A stretch of DNA of 64,000 bases, taken from Desulfovibrio sp. G11. GTDB lineage: Bacteria; Desulfobacterota; Desulfovibrionia; Desulfovibrionales; Desulfovibrionaceae. Of the stretch, positions 25,316-34,340 are shown in pieces. Position 1 is the first letter of the stretch, and every line of letters begins with the position of its first letter. The stretch covers positions 1,358,501 through 1,422,500 of the forward strand of contig NZ_LT984798.1 in assembly GCF_900243745.1 (NCBI RefSeq), written 5' to 3'. The notes beneath the pieces are model-generated. The model saw nothing but the letters and a program-made list of their open reading frames with translations, searched no databases and was not told the DNA's origin. Made by a program: the position numbers and the translations under genes.

Positions 25316-26328
25316 AAGGACGTTGGCTGCTGGCAAACCGCGACTTTCTTGTGCGTGACCTCGTGCGTGACTACTGCACGGTCTATCACGCGCTTGCAGC
25401 CCAGCGCCGCCGCTTTGAACTGGACGGGGCCGTGTCGTACACGGCCCTGCGTGACCTTCTGGGCGAAGCCATGCGCAAGGGCGTGTTCTGGCGGCTGAAA
25501 GACACGGCTCACCTGCTTTTCCGCAACAGTGCCAACCACGGTGATGTCGCCCCTGTGGACACGCCGGCGCCTGTGGCCGAAAGCTCCGGTCCCGTCGGCA
25601 GCACTCCCCCGCCGGACGCGGCCTGCTGCCCCGGCACACAGGCCGCCCGCGCCGAAACCGAGCAGATTGAAAGCCTGCGCCGTCATGCCCGGAACATCCT
25701 GCCCGGCGGAACCGAGGGCATAAAAGCGCTTGAGGCCCTTATTGACTGGTGCATCGGCTATGCCTTTCATGAATGCGTCAAGCTGAAAGAAGACGCCTTT
25801 CAGAACCAGCACTACGCCAACCGGCTCATACAGATATCGCGACACGATGCGGTTACGGCCGAAATGTACAATCCTTTGCGCGGCCTTGGCGGGCAGACTG
25901 CGGAAAGCTCTTCCCGCGAACTTTCACGCATAAGCCACGTGCTTTCCCACGGCCTGCGGCTGCTCGCCCAGTATCTGGTGGTCGAAAAGCACAATACCCA
26001 CCTGGCGCGCTGGCTTGCCAGCGAAGAGCACATGGCCGAGCAGGCCTTTGGTGCGGGCTACGAGATCCTTCTGGATGCCCTGTACGGCCCGGGCCATGAA
26101 AATCTTTACCTGCTGGCCGCCCGTGATTTTCTTGAGGCAGGACGCCGCGAACCGGCCATTGCCCTGCTTGAGGACGCCCACAGGAGAGACCTGCTGCGCG
26201 GGCCGGGGCAGAACATGCTGTGCCGCCTGCTCAACGAAGGCACCTCCGGCATCTGTGCCAGCTGCGGCAAAAGCGCCCAGTTCCCCTGCCTGCCCTACCT
26301 CGCCCCTGTGGAGATTGACAAAGTATGA
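25312..26328 (+). CDS. hypothetical protein with C-terminal CxxC
   Basis: 338 residues, GTG start overlapping the previous stop, with AAGGAGG at 25299-25305. The N-terminal part (about 1-75) looks globular; an Ala/Pro-rich linker (about 78-112) follows, then a helical domain. The C terminus has CASCGKSAQFPCLPY, a possible zinc site. The helix-rich C-terminal half with SRISHVLSHGLRLLAQYLVVEKHN and ARDFLEAGRREPAIALLEDAHRRD looks like a repeat-type protein interaction domain, but no TPR is clear. Function not recognised. Position before an RlpA lipoprotein hints at an envelope-linked role, which is a guess. Confidence 0.75.
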   Translation: MKGRWLLANRDFLVRDLVRDYCTVYHALAAQRRRFELDGAVSYTALRDLLGEAMRKGVFWRLKDTAHLLFRNSANHGDVAPVDTPAPVAESSGPVGSTPPPDAACCPGTQAARAETEQIESLRRHARNILPGGTEGIKALEALIDWCIGYAFHECVKLKEDAFQNQHYANRLIQISRHDAVTAEMYNPLRGLGGQTAESSSRELSRISHVLSHGLRLLAQYLVVEKHNTHLARWLASEEHMAEQAFGAGYEILLDALYGPGHENLYLLAARDFLEAGRREPAIALLEDAHRRDLLRGPGQNMLCRLLNEGTSGICASCGKSAQFPCLPYLAPVEIDKV

Positions 26329-27041
26329 CACCGGCCCTCCGCACCCTGCGGAACTGCCTCATCCTTGCTCTCTGTGCCCTGCTCTTTTCCGGCTGCGGCT
26401 CACGCGGAGGCGGCTCGTGGCGCAAGGGCGGCGTTACCGGCACCAAACCCTACACCGTACGCGGCAAGACCTATTATCCGCTCAAGTCTGCCCACGGCTT
26501 TGTGGAAGTGGGCGTGGCCTCGTGGTACGGCCCGGGCTTTCACGGTAAAAAAACGGCCAATGGTGAACGCTACAATCAGTATGCAATGACCGCCGCCCAC
26601 AAGCTCTTGCCGTTAGGTACAAAGGTGCGCGTGACCCACCTGGGCAACGGGCGCAGCATCATTGTGCGCATCAATGACCGTGGTCCCTTTGTAGGCGACC
26701 GCGTTATCGATCTTTCGCGCGCCGCGGCAACACGTCTTAATATTGTGGGACCGGGCACGGGACGGGTACGCATCCAGAGCCTGGGCGGCGTGCCGCAGAT
26801 GCGCGACGACGGCGATTTTACAGGGGCCTATTATGTGCAGGTGGGCGCTTTCGCCAACAAGAGCAATGCCGCCCGTCTGACCCAGACCCTTGCCAAGGCG
26901 GGCCACAAGAGCCGGATGCGCTACGGCAGCAACAATATGTGGAACGTGCAGGCAGGGCCGTGGCCGGATTCTTTCGGGGCGCAAAAGCAGCTTGAAATTT
27001 TCAGCATTCTCTATCCCGGCTCATTTGTCGTGGGCGACTAG
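26325..27041 (+). CDS. rlpA: RlpA-family septal lytic transglycosylase lipoprotein with SPOR domain
   Basis: 238 residues. A lipoprotein signal peptide ends in the lipobox LLFSGC (Cys at about residue 25). The double-psi beta-barrel domain carries GVASWYGPGFHGKKTANGE, AAHKLLPLGTKVRVTHL and INDRGPFVGDRVIDLSRAAA, as in RlpA. The C-terminal SPOR domain begins YYVQVGAFANKSNAARL and binds denuded septal peptidoglycan. RlpA cleaves naked glycan strands at the division site. ATG overlaps the previous stop (ATGA). Confidence 0.9.
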   Translation: MTPALRTLRNCLILALCALLFSGCGSRGGGSWRKGGVTGTKPYTVRGKTYYPLKSAHGFVEVGVASWYGPGFHGKKTANGERYNQYAMTAAHKLLPLGTKVRVTHLGNGRSIIVRINDRGPFVGDRVIDLSRAAATRLNIVGPGTGRVRIQSLGGVPQMRDDGDFTGAYYVQVGAFANKSNAARLTQTLAKAGHKSRMRYGSNNMWNVQAGPWPDSFGAQKQLEIFSILYPGSFVVGD

Positions 27042-27145
27042 AACATTTCAACCAGTAACCGCTCTGGCGCGGGAGACCTTGCAACTGTTCCGGAGGCTGT
27101 GCGGCCCAGACGCCCATCATCACTTTTACGTCCAGCAATCCCGTT

Positions 27146-27202
27146 TTGCCGCAAAAAAGCCCTCGCAAGCATAAGATACTTGCGAGGGCTTTTTTGCGGC
27201 AA
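27146..27202. terminator. 24-bp stem bidirectional terminator between rlpA and prfA
   Basis: Left arm 27146-27169 and right arm 27179-27202 pair perfectly over 24 bp around a nine-base loop. The T6 tract lies inside the stem, after a GC core GCCCTCGCAAG, with a matching A6 on the other side. It serves both convergent operons. Confidence 0.85.
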
Positions 27203-27270
27203 ACAGCACATGGCTCAGCGCGGAAGCGCCGATCCCCCCCGTGCCGGACAGGATGGAAATGCCCCGGGAA

Positions 27271-28341
27271 CTATTCGGAGGCCTGGGCCTTGAGGGCTTC
27301 GGCCTGGGCGGCTGTGCCCAAAGCCTCCACCAACGATTCCAACTCCCCTTCCATAATCCTGTCCAGGGAATACAGTGTCAGATTGATGCGATGGTCCGTG
27401 CAGCGGCCCTGCGGAAAGTTATAGGTACGGATACGCTCCGAACGGTCGCCGGAGCCGACCTGTGCCTTGCGGTCTGCGGAAAGCTCCGAACTCTGGCGCT
27501 CGCGTTCGGCAGCCAGAATACGCGAGGCAAGCACCTTCATGGCGCGGGCCTTGTTTTTATGCTGCGAGCGCTCATCCTGACAGGTAACCACGGTATTGGT
27601 GGGCAGGTGGGTGATGCGCACGGCCGATTCCGTCTTGTTGACGTGCTGTCCGCCCGCGCCCGAAGCCCGGTAAATATCTATGCGCAGGTCTTCGGGGCGG
27701 ATTTCAACGTCGACCTCTTCAGCTTCGGGCATAACGGCCACGGTAGCGGCCGAGGTGTGAATACGGCCCTGCGCCTCGGTAGCGGGTACGCGTTGCACAC
27801 GGTGTGTTCCCGCCTCGAACTTGAGGTGGCTGTACACGCGGTCGCCGGCGATAAGGCAGATGATTTCCTTATAGCCGCCGTTTTCGGAAGGGGATTCACT
27901 CATGATCTCCACCTTCCAGTTTTTAAGCTCGGCATAGCGCGTATACATGCGGAAAAGATCCGCTGCAAACAGGGCAGCCTCTTCGCCGCCCGTACCCGCG
28001 CGGATTTCAAGAATGGTATTTTTTTCGTCCAGGGGGTCGCTGGGCAGCAGCATTACCTTGAGTTCATGCTCAAGATTTGGCAGTTCGGCCTCGCCCCGGT
28101 GCACTTCTTCCTGCGCCATGGCACGGATTTCGGGGTCTTCATCGTGCAGCAGCAGCCTGTTTTCGGCCAGCTCTTCGCTCACCGCGCGGTGACGGCGAAA
28201 AAGCTCCACCACGTCGCTCAGGTCGGCGTGGGCTTTGGTCAGCTTGCGGTACTGATCCTGATCGTTGAAAACATCAGGCTGGGCAAGGGCCTCTTCAAGC
28301 TCCAGATATTTCTTTTCCAGGCCTTCCAATTTGGCGAACAT
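27271..28341 (-). CDS. prfA: peptide chain release factor 1
   Basis: 356 residues, typical RF1. It recognises UAA and UAG through the PxT tripeptide, seen here as PAT in [10 protein letters not shown], and triggers peptide release with the universally conserved GGQ in [17 protein letters not shown]. The C-terminal [18 protein letters not shown] block fits. It is the third gene of a minus-strand set after rpmE and the DUF1385 gene. No prmC methyltransferase follows directly, although many genomes have it there. Confidence 0.97.
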   Translation of the reverse strand: MFAKLEGLEKKYLELEEALAQPDVFNDQDQYRKLTKAHADLSDVVELFRRHRAVSEELAENRLLLHDEDPEIRAMAQEEVHRGEAELPNLEHELKVMLLPSDPLDEKNTILEIRAGTGGEEAALFAADLFRMYTRYAELKNWKVEIMSESPSENGGYKEIICLIAGDRVYSHLKFEAGTHRVQRVPATEAQGRIHTSAATVAVMPEAEEVDVEIRPEDLRIDIYRASGAGGQHVNKTESAVRITHLPTNTVVTCQDERSQHKNKARAMKVLASRILAAERERQSSELSADRKAQVGSGDRSERIRTYNFPQGRCTDHRINLTLYSLDRIMEGELESLVEALGTAAQAEALKAQASE

Positions 28342-28554
28342 AAACGTCTCCGACTGGCAGTGGACAAAAACAACTCATGCGGCGGCGAACCGCCCCAACC
28401 GCACAGGCAGGACGCTTTCGCGAAAATGTCATACTTTCAATATGGTCGGCGCGGGGCCGGTATCGTGGCCTGCGCGGACGGCGGCCATACGGCGGCCTGT
28501 CACAGCCAGCCGCCCGGCACGCCGCGTTGCGGCGGCAATGCTTATATTGCCTGC

Positions 28555-29595
28555 TTACTGCCTGATGTAGGGTACAGGGCGCACCCGTTCTCCGGCGTCA
28601 GGTCCCAGCGCCTCGCTCAGGGCCACCACCGCCACCTCAAGCTGGCTTTCGTCCGGCTCGTATGTGGTCAGTTTTTGCAGGGCCAGGCCAGGCGCGCGCA
28701 GCACCTGGGCCAGCGGTCCTTCCGGCAGGTGCGCGGCATAGCGGATAAGCTCATATGCCAGAGCGCTGATGGGCGCCATAAGCAGCAACTTGAAAAATAT
28801 GGTCAATGCGTGCTTGGCCACGGCGCTTTGCGGCGTATACAGGGCCAGCAGCATGGGTACGAGTACCGCATGCAGCACAATGGAAATGCAGATGACGAAA
28901 AGCAGAAATGTTGTGCCGCAACGCGGGTGCAAACGGCTCATGCGGGCAGCGTGTGCCGCGTCAACCGCGCCCCCGGATTCGAAGGCGTGTATGGTTTTGT
29001 GTTCGGCCCCGTGGTACTGAAAAACGCGACGGATATCAGGCACATATGAAATGGCCTTGATATAGCCCATAAAGATGCAGCACTTGAAAAAACCGTCCCA
29101 CAGGTGAAAGCTCAGGCCTTCCACATCACCGCCCAGATGCAGCCACAGCATAAGCAGGGACATCAGGTGCGGCACAACCACAAAAAGACCTATGGCCATA
29201 AGCAGGGCCGCCGCCAGCGTCAAAACCAGATGCCAGCCGGAAATTTCCTCTTCCTGCCCTTGGGCTACGGCTTCCACAGAACGGTTGAGAGCTTTGATGC
29301 CGTTGACCAGCGTTTCAAGCAGAATGGGAAAACCCCGCAGAAAAGGCCTTTTGAGCCAGGGCCGGCGCAACAGGGAAAACCACGGCAGACGACGGGCGAG
29401 AATGCTCCCGTCCGCCTGGCGCACGGCAAGACCATAGGCATCGCCGTTGCGCATCATCACGCCTTCCATGACGGCCTGCCCGCCAACAGTGGGGCAAGCC
29501 GACGTCAAAGCACAAAGCGCCATCGTGGCCCACCGGGATTTTGCCCCTGTGGCCGTGCGTGGCGCTCCCTGCCGTGCGTCGCTCATGTGCGGCAT
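28555..29595 (-). CDS. DUF1385 (YqhQ-like) membrane protein
   Basis: 346 residues, start taken at 29595. The N-terminal VGGQAVMEGVMMRNGDAYGLAVR block is the hallmark of DUF1385. Several hydrophobic segments follow (about residues 125-160, 205-255 and 265-290), so it is a polytopic membrane protein. The central EHKTIHAFE and HPRCGTTFLLFV motifs are also typical. Function is not established; the family is commonly found beside rpmE and prfA, as here. Start is uncertain because no clear ribosome binding site precedes it. Confidence 0.85.
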   Translation of the reverse strand: MPHMSDARQGAPRTATGAKSRWATMALCALTSACPTVGGQAVMEGVMMRNGDAYGLAVRQADGSILARRLPWFSLLRRPWLKRPFLRGFPILLETLVNGIKALNRSVEAVAQGQEEEISGWHLVLTLAAALLMAIGLFVVVPHLMSLLMLWLHLGGDVEGLSFHLWDGFFKCCIFMGYIKAISYVPDIRRVFQYHGAEHKTIHAFESGGAVDAAHAARMSRLHPRCGTTFLLFVICISIVLHAVLVPMLLALYTPQSAVAKHALTIFFKLLLMAPISALAYELIRYAAHLPEGPLAQVLRAPGLALQKLTTYEPDESQLEVAVVALSEALGPDAGERVRPVPYIRQ

Positions 29596-29611
29596 GGTCT
29601 GCCGCCCGCGA

Positions 29612-29824
29612 TTACTTCTGCTCAAACTTGGCGTACTTTTTACGGAAGCGGTCAATGCGGCCAGCCGTATCAAGGAAGCGCTGCTTGCCGGTGAAGAACG
29701 GATGGCACGCGGAGCACACTTCCACGTTCACCTGCTCACCCTTGGTGGAGAGCACTTTTTCTTCATTGCCGCAGGCGCAGGTGATGGTGGCGTTGAACAC
29801 TTTGGGATGGATATCTTTTTTCAT
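29612..29824 (-). CDS. rpmE: 50S ribosomal protein L31
   Basis: 70 residues, starting [20 protein letters not shown]. The zinc-type version is present, with cysteines in CACG and [18 protein letters not shown] precedes the ATG at 29824. It is first in the rpmE-DUF1385-prfA set and encodes a large-subunit protein at the subunit interface. Confidence 0.97.
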   Translation of the reverse strand: MKKDIHPKVFNATITCACGNEEKVLSTKGEQVNVEVCSACHPFFTGKQRFLDTAGRIDRFRKKYAKFEQK

Positions 29825-30219
29825 GACAGCTACCTCATGGAACGCGGCATAATCCGGCAGAATCATCGCCGGACGCCCGCGCGTTTTTCCTCTGGCGCGA
29901 AAACATATCGCACAAGGGCAAGCTATATAGCGCTTCTTTAAACCTTTGGCAAGGGGAAAGCACAAAGGAAAAGCCGTACCGCCGGAAGCCGCACAACCAC
30001 AATTCGGCCAGCAGGCCCCTGCCCTGCCGCAAACAGATACAGCCGCACACATCTGCCCGTTTTTTGCAACGGACCGGCATGTCCATAAAAAATACCTGCC
30101 TGCTGTGGGCATGCCGTCATGCCACCTCCTTGGCGCAGCAGGCCCGGTCCCTGTCTGCACACGTTGAGCGCACCGCATATCGCATTGCCAGCCGCCGCCT
30201 TCGGCGCTATATAGCCCGC
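29825..30219. other. divergent upstream region of rpmE and the tlyA-type gene
   Basis: No gene. The plus-strand methyltransferase frame stays open to about 30064, but the extra residues look non-conserved. Promoters for both sides must lie here; none is convincing. Confidence 0.4.
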
Positions 30220-31029
30220 ATGGCAAAAAACCCACGTCAACGCGCAGACCAGCTTGTTTTTGAACAGGGCCTTGCGGACAGCCGCGAGCAGGCCCGCCGC
30301 CTCATCATGGCTGGCAAGATAGCCCTTGCCGCCGGTGTACCCGGTGCGCCGCCACAGCTTGTTCCCAAGCCGGGGCATCCGTATCCGGCTGACACGGCCT
30401 TTGCCCTGCTGCAGCCGGAACCCTACGTCAGCCGCGGGGCATACAAGCTGCTGACCATCCTCGACCAGTTCAAGCTGGACGTGACCGGCCTTGTGTGCCT
30501 GGATGCCGGAGCCTCCACGGGCGGCTTCACGGACTGCCTGCTGCAAAGGGGCGCGGCCCGCGTTTACGCTGTGGACGTGGGGCGCAACCAGCTGCATGAA
30601 AAACTGCGGACCAATGCCCGCGTTATCAATCTTGAAGGCGTGAACCTGCGCCACGCCGAGGCCGGGCTTATCCCCGAACCGGTGGACATGGTGGTAGCCG
30701 ACGTTTCCTTTATATCGCTCACTCTCGTGCTTCCCGCCTGCATGACCTGGCTCAGGCCCGGGGGCCTTGTGGCCACGCTTATCAAACCACAGTTTGAACT
30801 GGGACCGGGCGAAACAGTCAAGGGCGTGGTGCGGGACGAAGAAGCACGGCAACGAGCCGTGGACAAGATACTCGCATTCGGCCGGGCCAGCCTGGGCCTG
30901 AGCTGCCGTGGCGTACTGCCTGCGGCCATCAAGGGTCCCAAGGGCAATCAGGAGTACATGGCACTTTTCGAACGCGGCAACGCGGTTGTGGAAAACGACA
31001 CAGCCCGGAACCGGGCCTTTACCCCTTGA
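30220..31029 (+). CDS. TlyA-family rRNA methyltransferase
   Basis: 269 residues. An S4 RNA-binding domain (about residues 5-60, [20 protein letters not shown]) is followed by an FtsJ/RrmJ-like methyltransferase domain with SRGAYKLL, the SAM-binding [26 protein letters not shown] and VADVSFISL. TlyA proteins 2'-O-methylate ribosomal RNA; older annotations call them hemolysins. The start at 30220 is chosen because it matches the family N terminus [12 protein letters not shown]; no strong ribosome binding site is visible. Confidence 0.9.
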   Translation: MAKNPRQRADQLVFEQGLADSREQARRLIMAGKIALAAGVPGAPPQLVPKPGHPYPADTAFALLQPEPYVSRGAYKLLTILDQFKLDVTGLVCLDAGASTGGFTDCLLQRGAARVYAVDVGRNQLHEKLRTNARVINLEGVNLRHAEAGLIPEPVDMVVADVSFISLTLVLPACMTWLRPGGLVATLIKPQFELGPGETVKGVVRDEEARQRAVDKILAFGRASLGLSCRGVLPAAIKGPKGNQEYMALFERGNAVVENDTARNRAFTP

Positions 31030-31143
31030 AGCCGCCCCCTTGACTGGTCCCGCTGCCACCCGCCGCGCAGACGGCCCGAATAAAGACAGCCTGGGGACTT
31101 CAAACGCGCATTGGCCTGTTATTTTTCTACAGCGAGAGCAGAT

Positions 31144-31173
31144 GGCCTTTGAGAATGTACATTCTCAAAGGCC
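31144..31173. repeat. 30-bp perfect intergenic palindrome
   Basis: GGCCTTTGAGAATGT (31144-31158) is followed directly by its exact reverse complement. The core TTTGAGAATGT/ACATTCTCAAA resembles the palindromes at 6441-6462, 47861-47876 and 57374-57400. Confidence 0.75.
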
Positions 31174-31184
31174 GGAACACGCCC

Positions 31185-31250
31185 GTTACTGCGTTTGCGC
31201 CTCCACGGCGGGCGTCTGCCCGCACAGCCGTCAGGGCAATTTCAAAGACA
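31185..31250. repeat. intergenic repeat copy 1
   Basis: The stretch with GCGCCTCCACGGCGGGCGTC and TGCCCGCACAGCCGTCAG aligns at about 45 of 59 positions with 48032-48090. A shorter shared core is at 12665-12680. Confidence 0.55.
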
Positions 31251-31257
31251 AGCTGCG

Positions 31258-31602
31258 CTAGTGTCCGGAATAGTCCAGCACGTTGTTCAGCGAGGCGCTG
31301 CTGCTTTTGATGTGCCCCGTATCAAAGACATGGCGGGTCAGGCGCCAGCCTTCCATGTCCAGCACATCGAGTTTGCCCTTGTGGTCTGGCCGCAGCCCGC
31401 GGGCCAGCGCCTCCAGCGTTTCGTCCACAGGAAAATACGTGCCCTCAAAGGATATGCGCGCCATGTCCCCGTCCATCTCGATGACCGGAATATCCGTTTC
31501 GTCAGGCAGGGCATCCGCACAGGCGTGAGCCAGAGCATCATAAAATTCCCGGTCCACAGGGTATACATGCCCATAGACCTTGAGCAGAGGGTTGCGGCTC
31601 AC
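31258..31602 (-). CDS. small hypothetical protein, 114 residues
   Basis: GTG at 31602 with GGAAG about seven bases upstream, starting 4 bp after the TPR gene stop; a TTG further upstream is possible. The product is soluble and acidic, with the stretch VDREFYDALAHACADALPDE and no cysteine pattern or membrane segment. No family recognised. It is last in the operon of lipoprotein, TPR protein and this gene. Confidence 0.65.
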   Translation of the reverse strand: MSRNPLLKVYGHVYPVDREFYDALAHACADALPDETDIPVIEMDGDMARISFEGTYFPVDETLEALARGLRPDHKGKLDVLDMEGWRLTRHVFDTGHIKSSSASLNNVLDYSGH

Positions 31603-31606
31603 GCTG

Positions 31607-33346
31607 TCACTTCCTTTTTTCAATGCCGCCGGGCAACGGCGTATCTGTTTTCTGCGGCACAGGCGGCATTTCCTGCGCGGCTGCGGGCGGCTCCTCCCCG
31701 TTCGCAGATGATGATGCGGCTTCCCGCAGTTTCACAACGGCAGGAGGCAGACACTGCCCCTGTGCGCGCACCAGAACAAGCCCCTCGCAATCGCCAAGGG
31801 CGCAGGCCGCGCTGAAATCTTCACACATGCCCGCGGTATCCTGCCGCTGCATGCGCACCGCGCCGCGGGCGCGTAAACGCCGCGCCCGGTCTTCGCCTTG
31901 TGGCTCGATGCCGTGCCGGCGGGCCAGGGAAACTGTCAGGTCAGCCTCGGCAAGCGCCAGCTGTTGCAGGCGCAGATGCCCGAGCGCCCGGATATAGCGC
32001 GCGCGGCTCAACCCGGAATCCAGATCAAGGGCCGCGTCACAGGAGGTTACGCTTTGCAGGGGCAGATCATGGCGCATCTGCGCTTCGGCCAGCAAAAGCC
32101 ATACCGAGGGACTGTCCGGCACGAGCAGGGCCGCCTGTTCCAGCAGGGGCAGATCCCCGGCCTGCACAAGCCAGCCGTCCGGATCGGCATCCACCAGCAT
32201 GTCCTGCACGTCAAACATGGCCTGCAAGCGACGGGCGGCAAGGCTCCAGTGGCTTTGCGCCCACACCTCGTCCGACAGGGCTGGCGGCGTCTGCAGGGGC
32301 GGAGCGGCTTTGGGCACAGTATTTGCCAAAGCAACGCTGCCGGACGGCACAGGTTGCGCATCCCTCTCGCCTGCGGCCGTTGCCGCGGCAGCCCCCTCGG
32401 CAACGGCTGAAGCAGGGACCAAAGCAGCGCCAGAAACGCCGCCCGTGAAATCTGGCTTGGCCTCGGTCCGCCCGGGGGATACGGCAACGGCGGGCGGCGG
32501 GCGGCGGGCGCCCATACCCGTACCGGCCCGGCCGGAAAAAAGCTCGTCCAGGGCATTTTTATGCGCGTTACCCCGCTGCTCTCCATGTCCCCCCACGTCG
32601 GGCAGGCTGACAGGCGCGCGGAAGGTGCTGCGGCCAAAAACGGACCAGTCTGATCCGTCTGGACTGGCCGACATGGCCGGACCGCCCGAGCTGTCAGGAT
32701 TGGCCGGACCGGCCGCCCCCTGCCTCGTTTCCGGCAAAAGACGACTGTTCATAAGCTGCAAAAGGGCCGCGCTTTCCCGCAACAGTTGCAGACGCATCTG
32801 CATAAGGTCAAAGCTGTGCAAAATATGCGACATGCCTGCGGCTGCCGCCGGGCGTACCTCAAGGCTCACTTCCGCCCGGGCAAGACCGTTGCCGGCAGAA
32901 TGTGGCGTGCCCACAGCTTTGGGCGTGTTCACGGCTCTGTAAAGGTGGGCGGCCAGCGCCAGACGCTCTTCTGCCCTGACCGCGCCCATGCGGATGTCGC
33001 GCCGGTTGGGCAGGGCCTCAGCGGCGGCCCGCAAGGCCCGCAAACGGGCGCGCCCCCCGGCCAGAACCAGACCAGACGCATGACTGAGGGGCGGGCGTAC
33101 CACAACGGTTTCACTGCGCTCAATGGGGCTGACAAGAACCAGTGGTGCTGATAACGCTCCTTCTTCCACCGGGTTTTCTCCGGCAGCCCCCCCGGCACCG
33201 GCCGTTACAGCGAGGGCGCCCCCAGATGCCGGGGAATGAGCAGGCAGGGCCTCGGCACCTTCGGCTTTTACCGGGCGTGCCAAGACAAGCCCGCCGGCCA
33301 CAAGGGCCGGCGGCAGCATGCAAAATCCCGGCACAGCCAGTGTCAT
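31607..33346 (-). CDS. exported TPR-containing protein
   Basis: About 579 residues from the ATG at 33346. The N terminus is a plausible signal sequence (MTLAVPGFCMLPPALVAGGL), so the product is probably periplasmic. A long Ala/Gly/Pro-rich, probably unstructured middle precedes a C-terminal helical region (about residues 380-520) with TPR-like helices such as LPLLEQAALLVPDSPSVWLLLAEAQMRHD. A TTG at 33373 is an alternative start. It follows the lipoprotein gene by 40 bp and precedes the small gene by 4 bp. Function unknown, presumably scaffold-like at the envelope. Confidence 0.65.
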   Translation of the reverse strand: MTLAVPGFCMLPPALVAGGLVLARPVKAEGAEALPAHSPASGGALAVTAGAGGAAGENPVEEGALSAPLVLVSPIERSETVVVRPPLSHASGLVLAGGRARLRALRAAAEALPNRRDIRMGAVRAEERLALAAHLYRAVNTPKAVGTPHSAGNGLARAEVSLEVRPAAAAGMSHILHSFDLMQMRLQLLRESAALLQLMNSRLLPETRQGAAGPANPDSSGGPAMSASPDGSDWSVFGRSTFRAPVSLPDVGGHGEQRGNAHKNALDELFSGRAGTGMGARRPPPAVAVSPGRTEAKPDFTGGVSGAALVPASAVAEGAAAATAAGERDAQPVPSGSVALANTVPKAAPPLQTPPALSDEVWAQSHWSLAARRLQAMFDVQDMLVDADPDGWLVQAGDLPLLEQAALLVPDSPSVWLLLAEAQMRHDLPLQSVTSCDAALDLDSGLSRARYIRALGHLRLQQLALAEADLTVSLARRHGIEPQGEDRARRLRARGAVRMQRQDTAGMCEDFSAACALGDCEGLVLVRAQGQCLPPAVVKLREAASSSANGEEPPAAAQEMPPVPQKTDTPLPGGIEKRK

Positions 33347-33386
33347 GACTGTGCAAAAAAACAGAAGATTCAAAGCCCGCAGGGGC

Positions 33387-33974
33387 TTACTTCTTGGCCT
33401 CGATAGCCTGGACAATCTTTTGCGCCATGGGTTTGATAAGTTCACGCAACGTGTCCAGCATGAGGTTATCAGCCGTGGACCCCAAGGGCATGACCGTACG
33501 CGACTGCGAGGCATTGAGCGTTTCGCTGTAGATGCGCCCCTGCCGGTTGGCCAGGGCGTAGTTCACGCGCATGTTGGTGGCAAGGTCTGTGGCGGAATTT
33601 TCCTTGAGCCAGACCTGATCCACGTCGCCGGTTACGAGGTAGTCGGGATTGCCCGCCCGCGCCTGATTGACGCTGTCGGCATAGGAAACCTGCAGGCCGT
33701 TACGGGCCAGTTCATCAGCCAGAGCCTTGCTGATCCACTGGGTAACGCTGTCGCTGGTGACAAAGGCGCTGTTGTCGCGGCGGGAACCGATCACGGTCTG
33801 ATCCTGCCGCTTGTCCTCAAAAGCCACCACCGTCACCCGGGGGGCCTTGGGACCGGGCAGCACGCCGCCTTCCATAAAGGGCGGCGGCATCAGCCGCACA
33901 TTGTTGGCCGGGCCGCAGGCAGTTGCCAGAAAGGCCAGCAAAACAAGATATAAGACGTTGCGCACAGGGTTCAT
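33387..33974 (-). CDS. YajG-like lipoprotein
   Basis: 195 residues. Lipoprotein signal with lipobox AFLATAC (Cys at residue 20). The mature part has VTVVAFEDKRQDQTVIGSRR and SVTQWISKALADELARNGLQV, similar to YajG-type lipoproteins. It should be anchored in a membrane and face the periplasm. GAGG precedes the ATG. It heads the lipoprotein-TPR-small protein operon. Confidence 0.75.
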   Translation of the reverse strand: MNPVRNVLYLVLLAFLATACGPANNVRLMPPPFMEGGVLPGPKAPRVTVVAFEDKRQDQTVIGSRRDNSAFVTSDSVTQWISKALADELARNGLQVSYADSVNQARAGNPDYLVTGDVDQVWLKENSATDLATNMRVNYALANRQGRIYSETLNASQSRTVMPLGSTADNLMLDTLRELIKPMAQKIVQAIEAKK

Positions 33975-34340
33975 GACAGCCTCGCGTTTTATAGAAATTC
34001 TCGAGAGTATTCCCGTGAGCTATATACGGAAAAAGCCAGCCTTGCAAGGCGGCATACCCCCATGCTAAAGGAATAATATTGTCGCGGGCGGCCCAGTGCT
34101 GTACCGGCATTCGCACCTTCCGGCCCTTGAGGCTTCTGCTTTTATCCGCAAATATGCTGCGGTGAGTACAGCGAAGATAAATGCGCTTTTTTGTTCCTGT
34201 CCGGCGCGCAAGAGCGCGTTTTCGTACAAAAGGCACATTTTTTCTGCCACAGGCCGGACCATACGCATGCCACTACAGCCTTGTGCCGCAATTTTTACCG
34301 CGAATCCGGCGCAATACAGCGCAGATTTTCAGGAGCGGTC
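33975..34340. other. divergent upstream region of the lipoprotein gene and serS
   Basis: No gene. The serS frame is open upstream to about 34191, but the added residues do not fit the family. No T-box or riboswitch is recognised. Confidence 0.45.

Noticed and set aside
27241..29049. 602-residue plus frame across prfA and the DUF1385 gene
   Set aside because: Antisense to two clear genes and interrupts at their stops; no motif.
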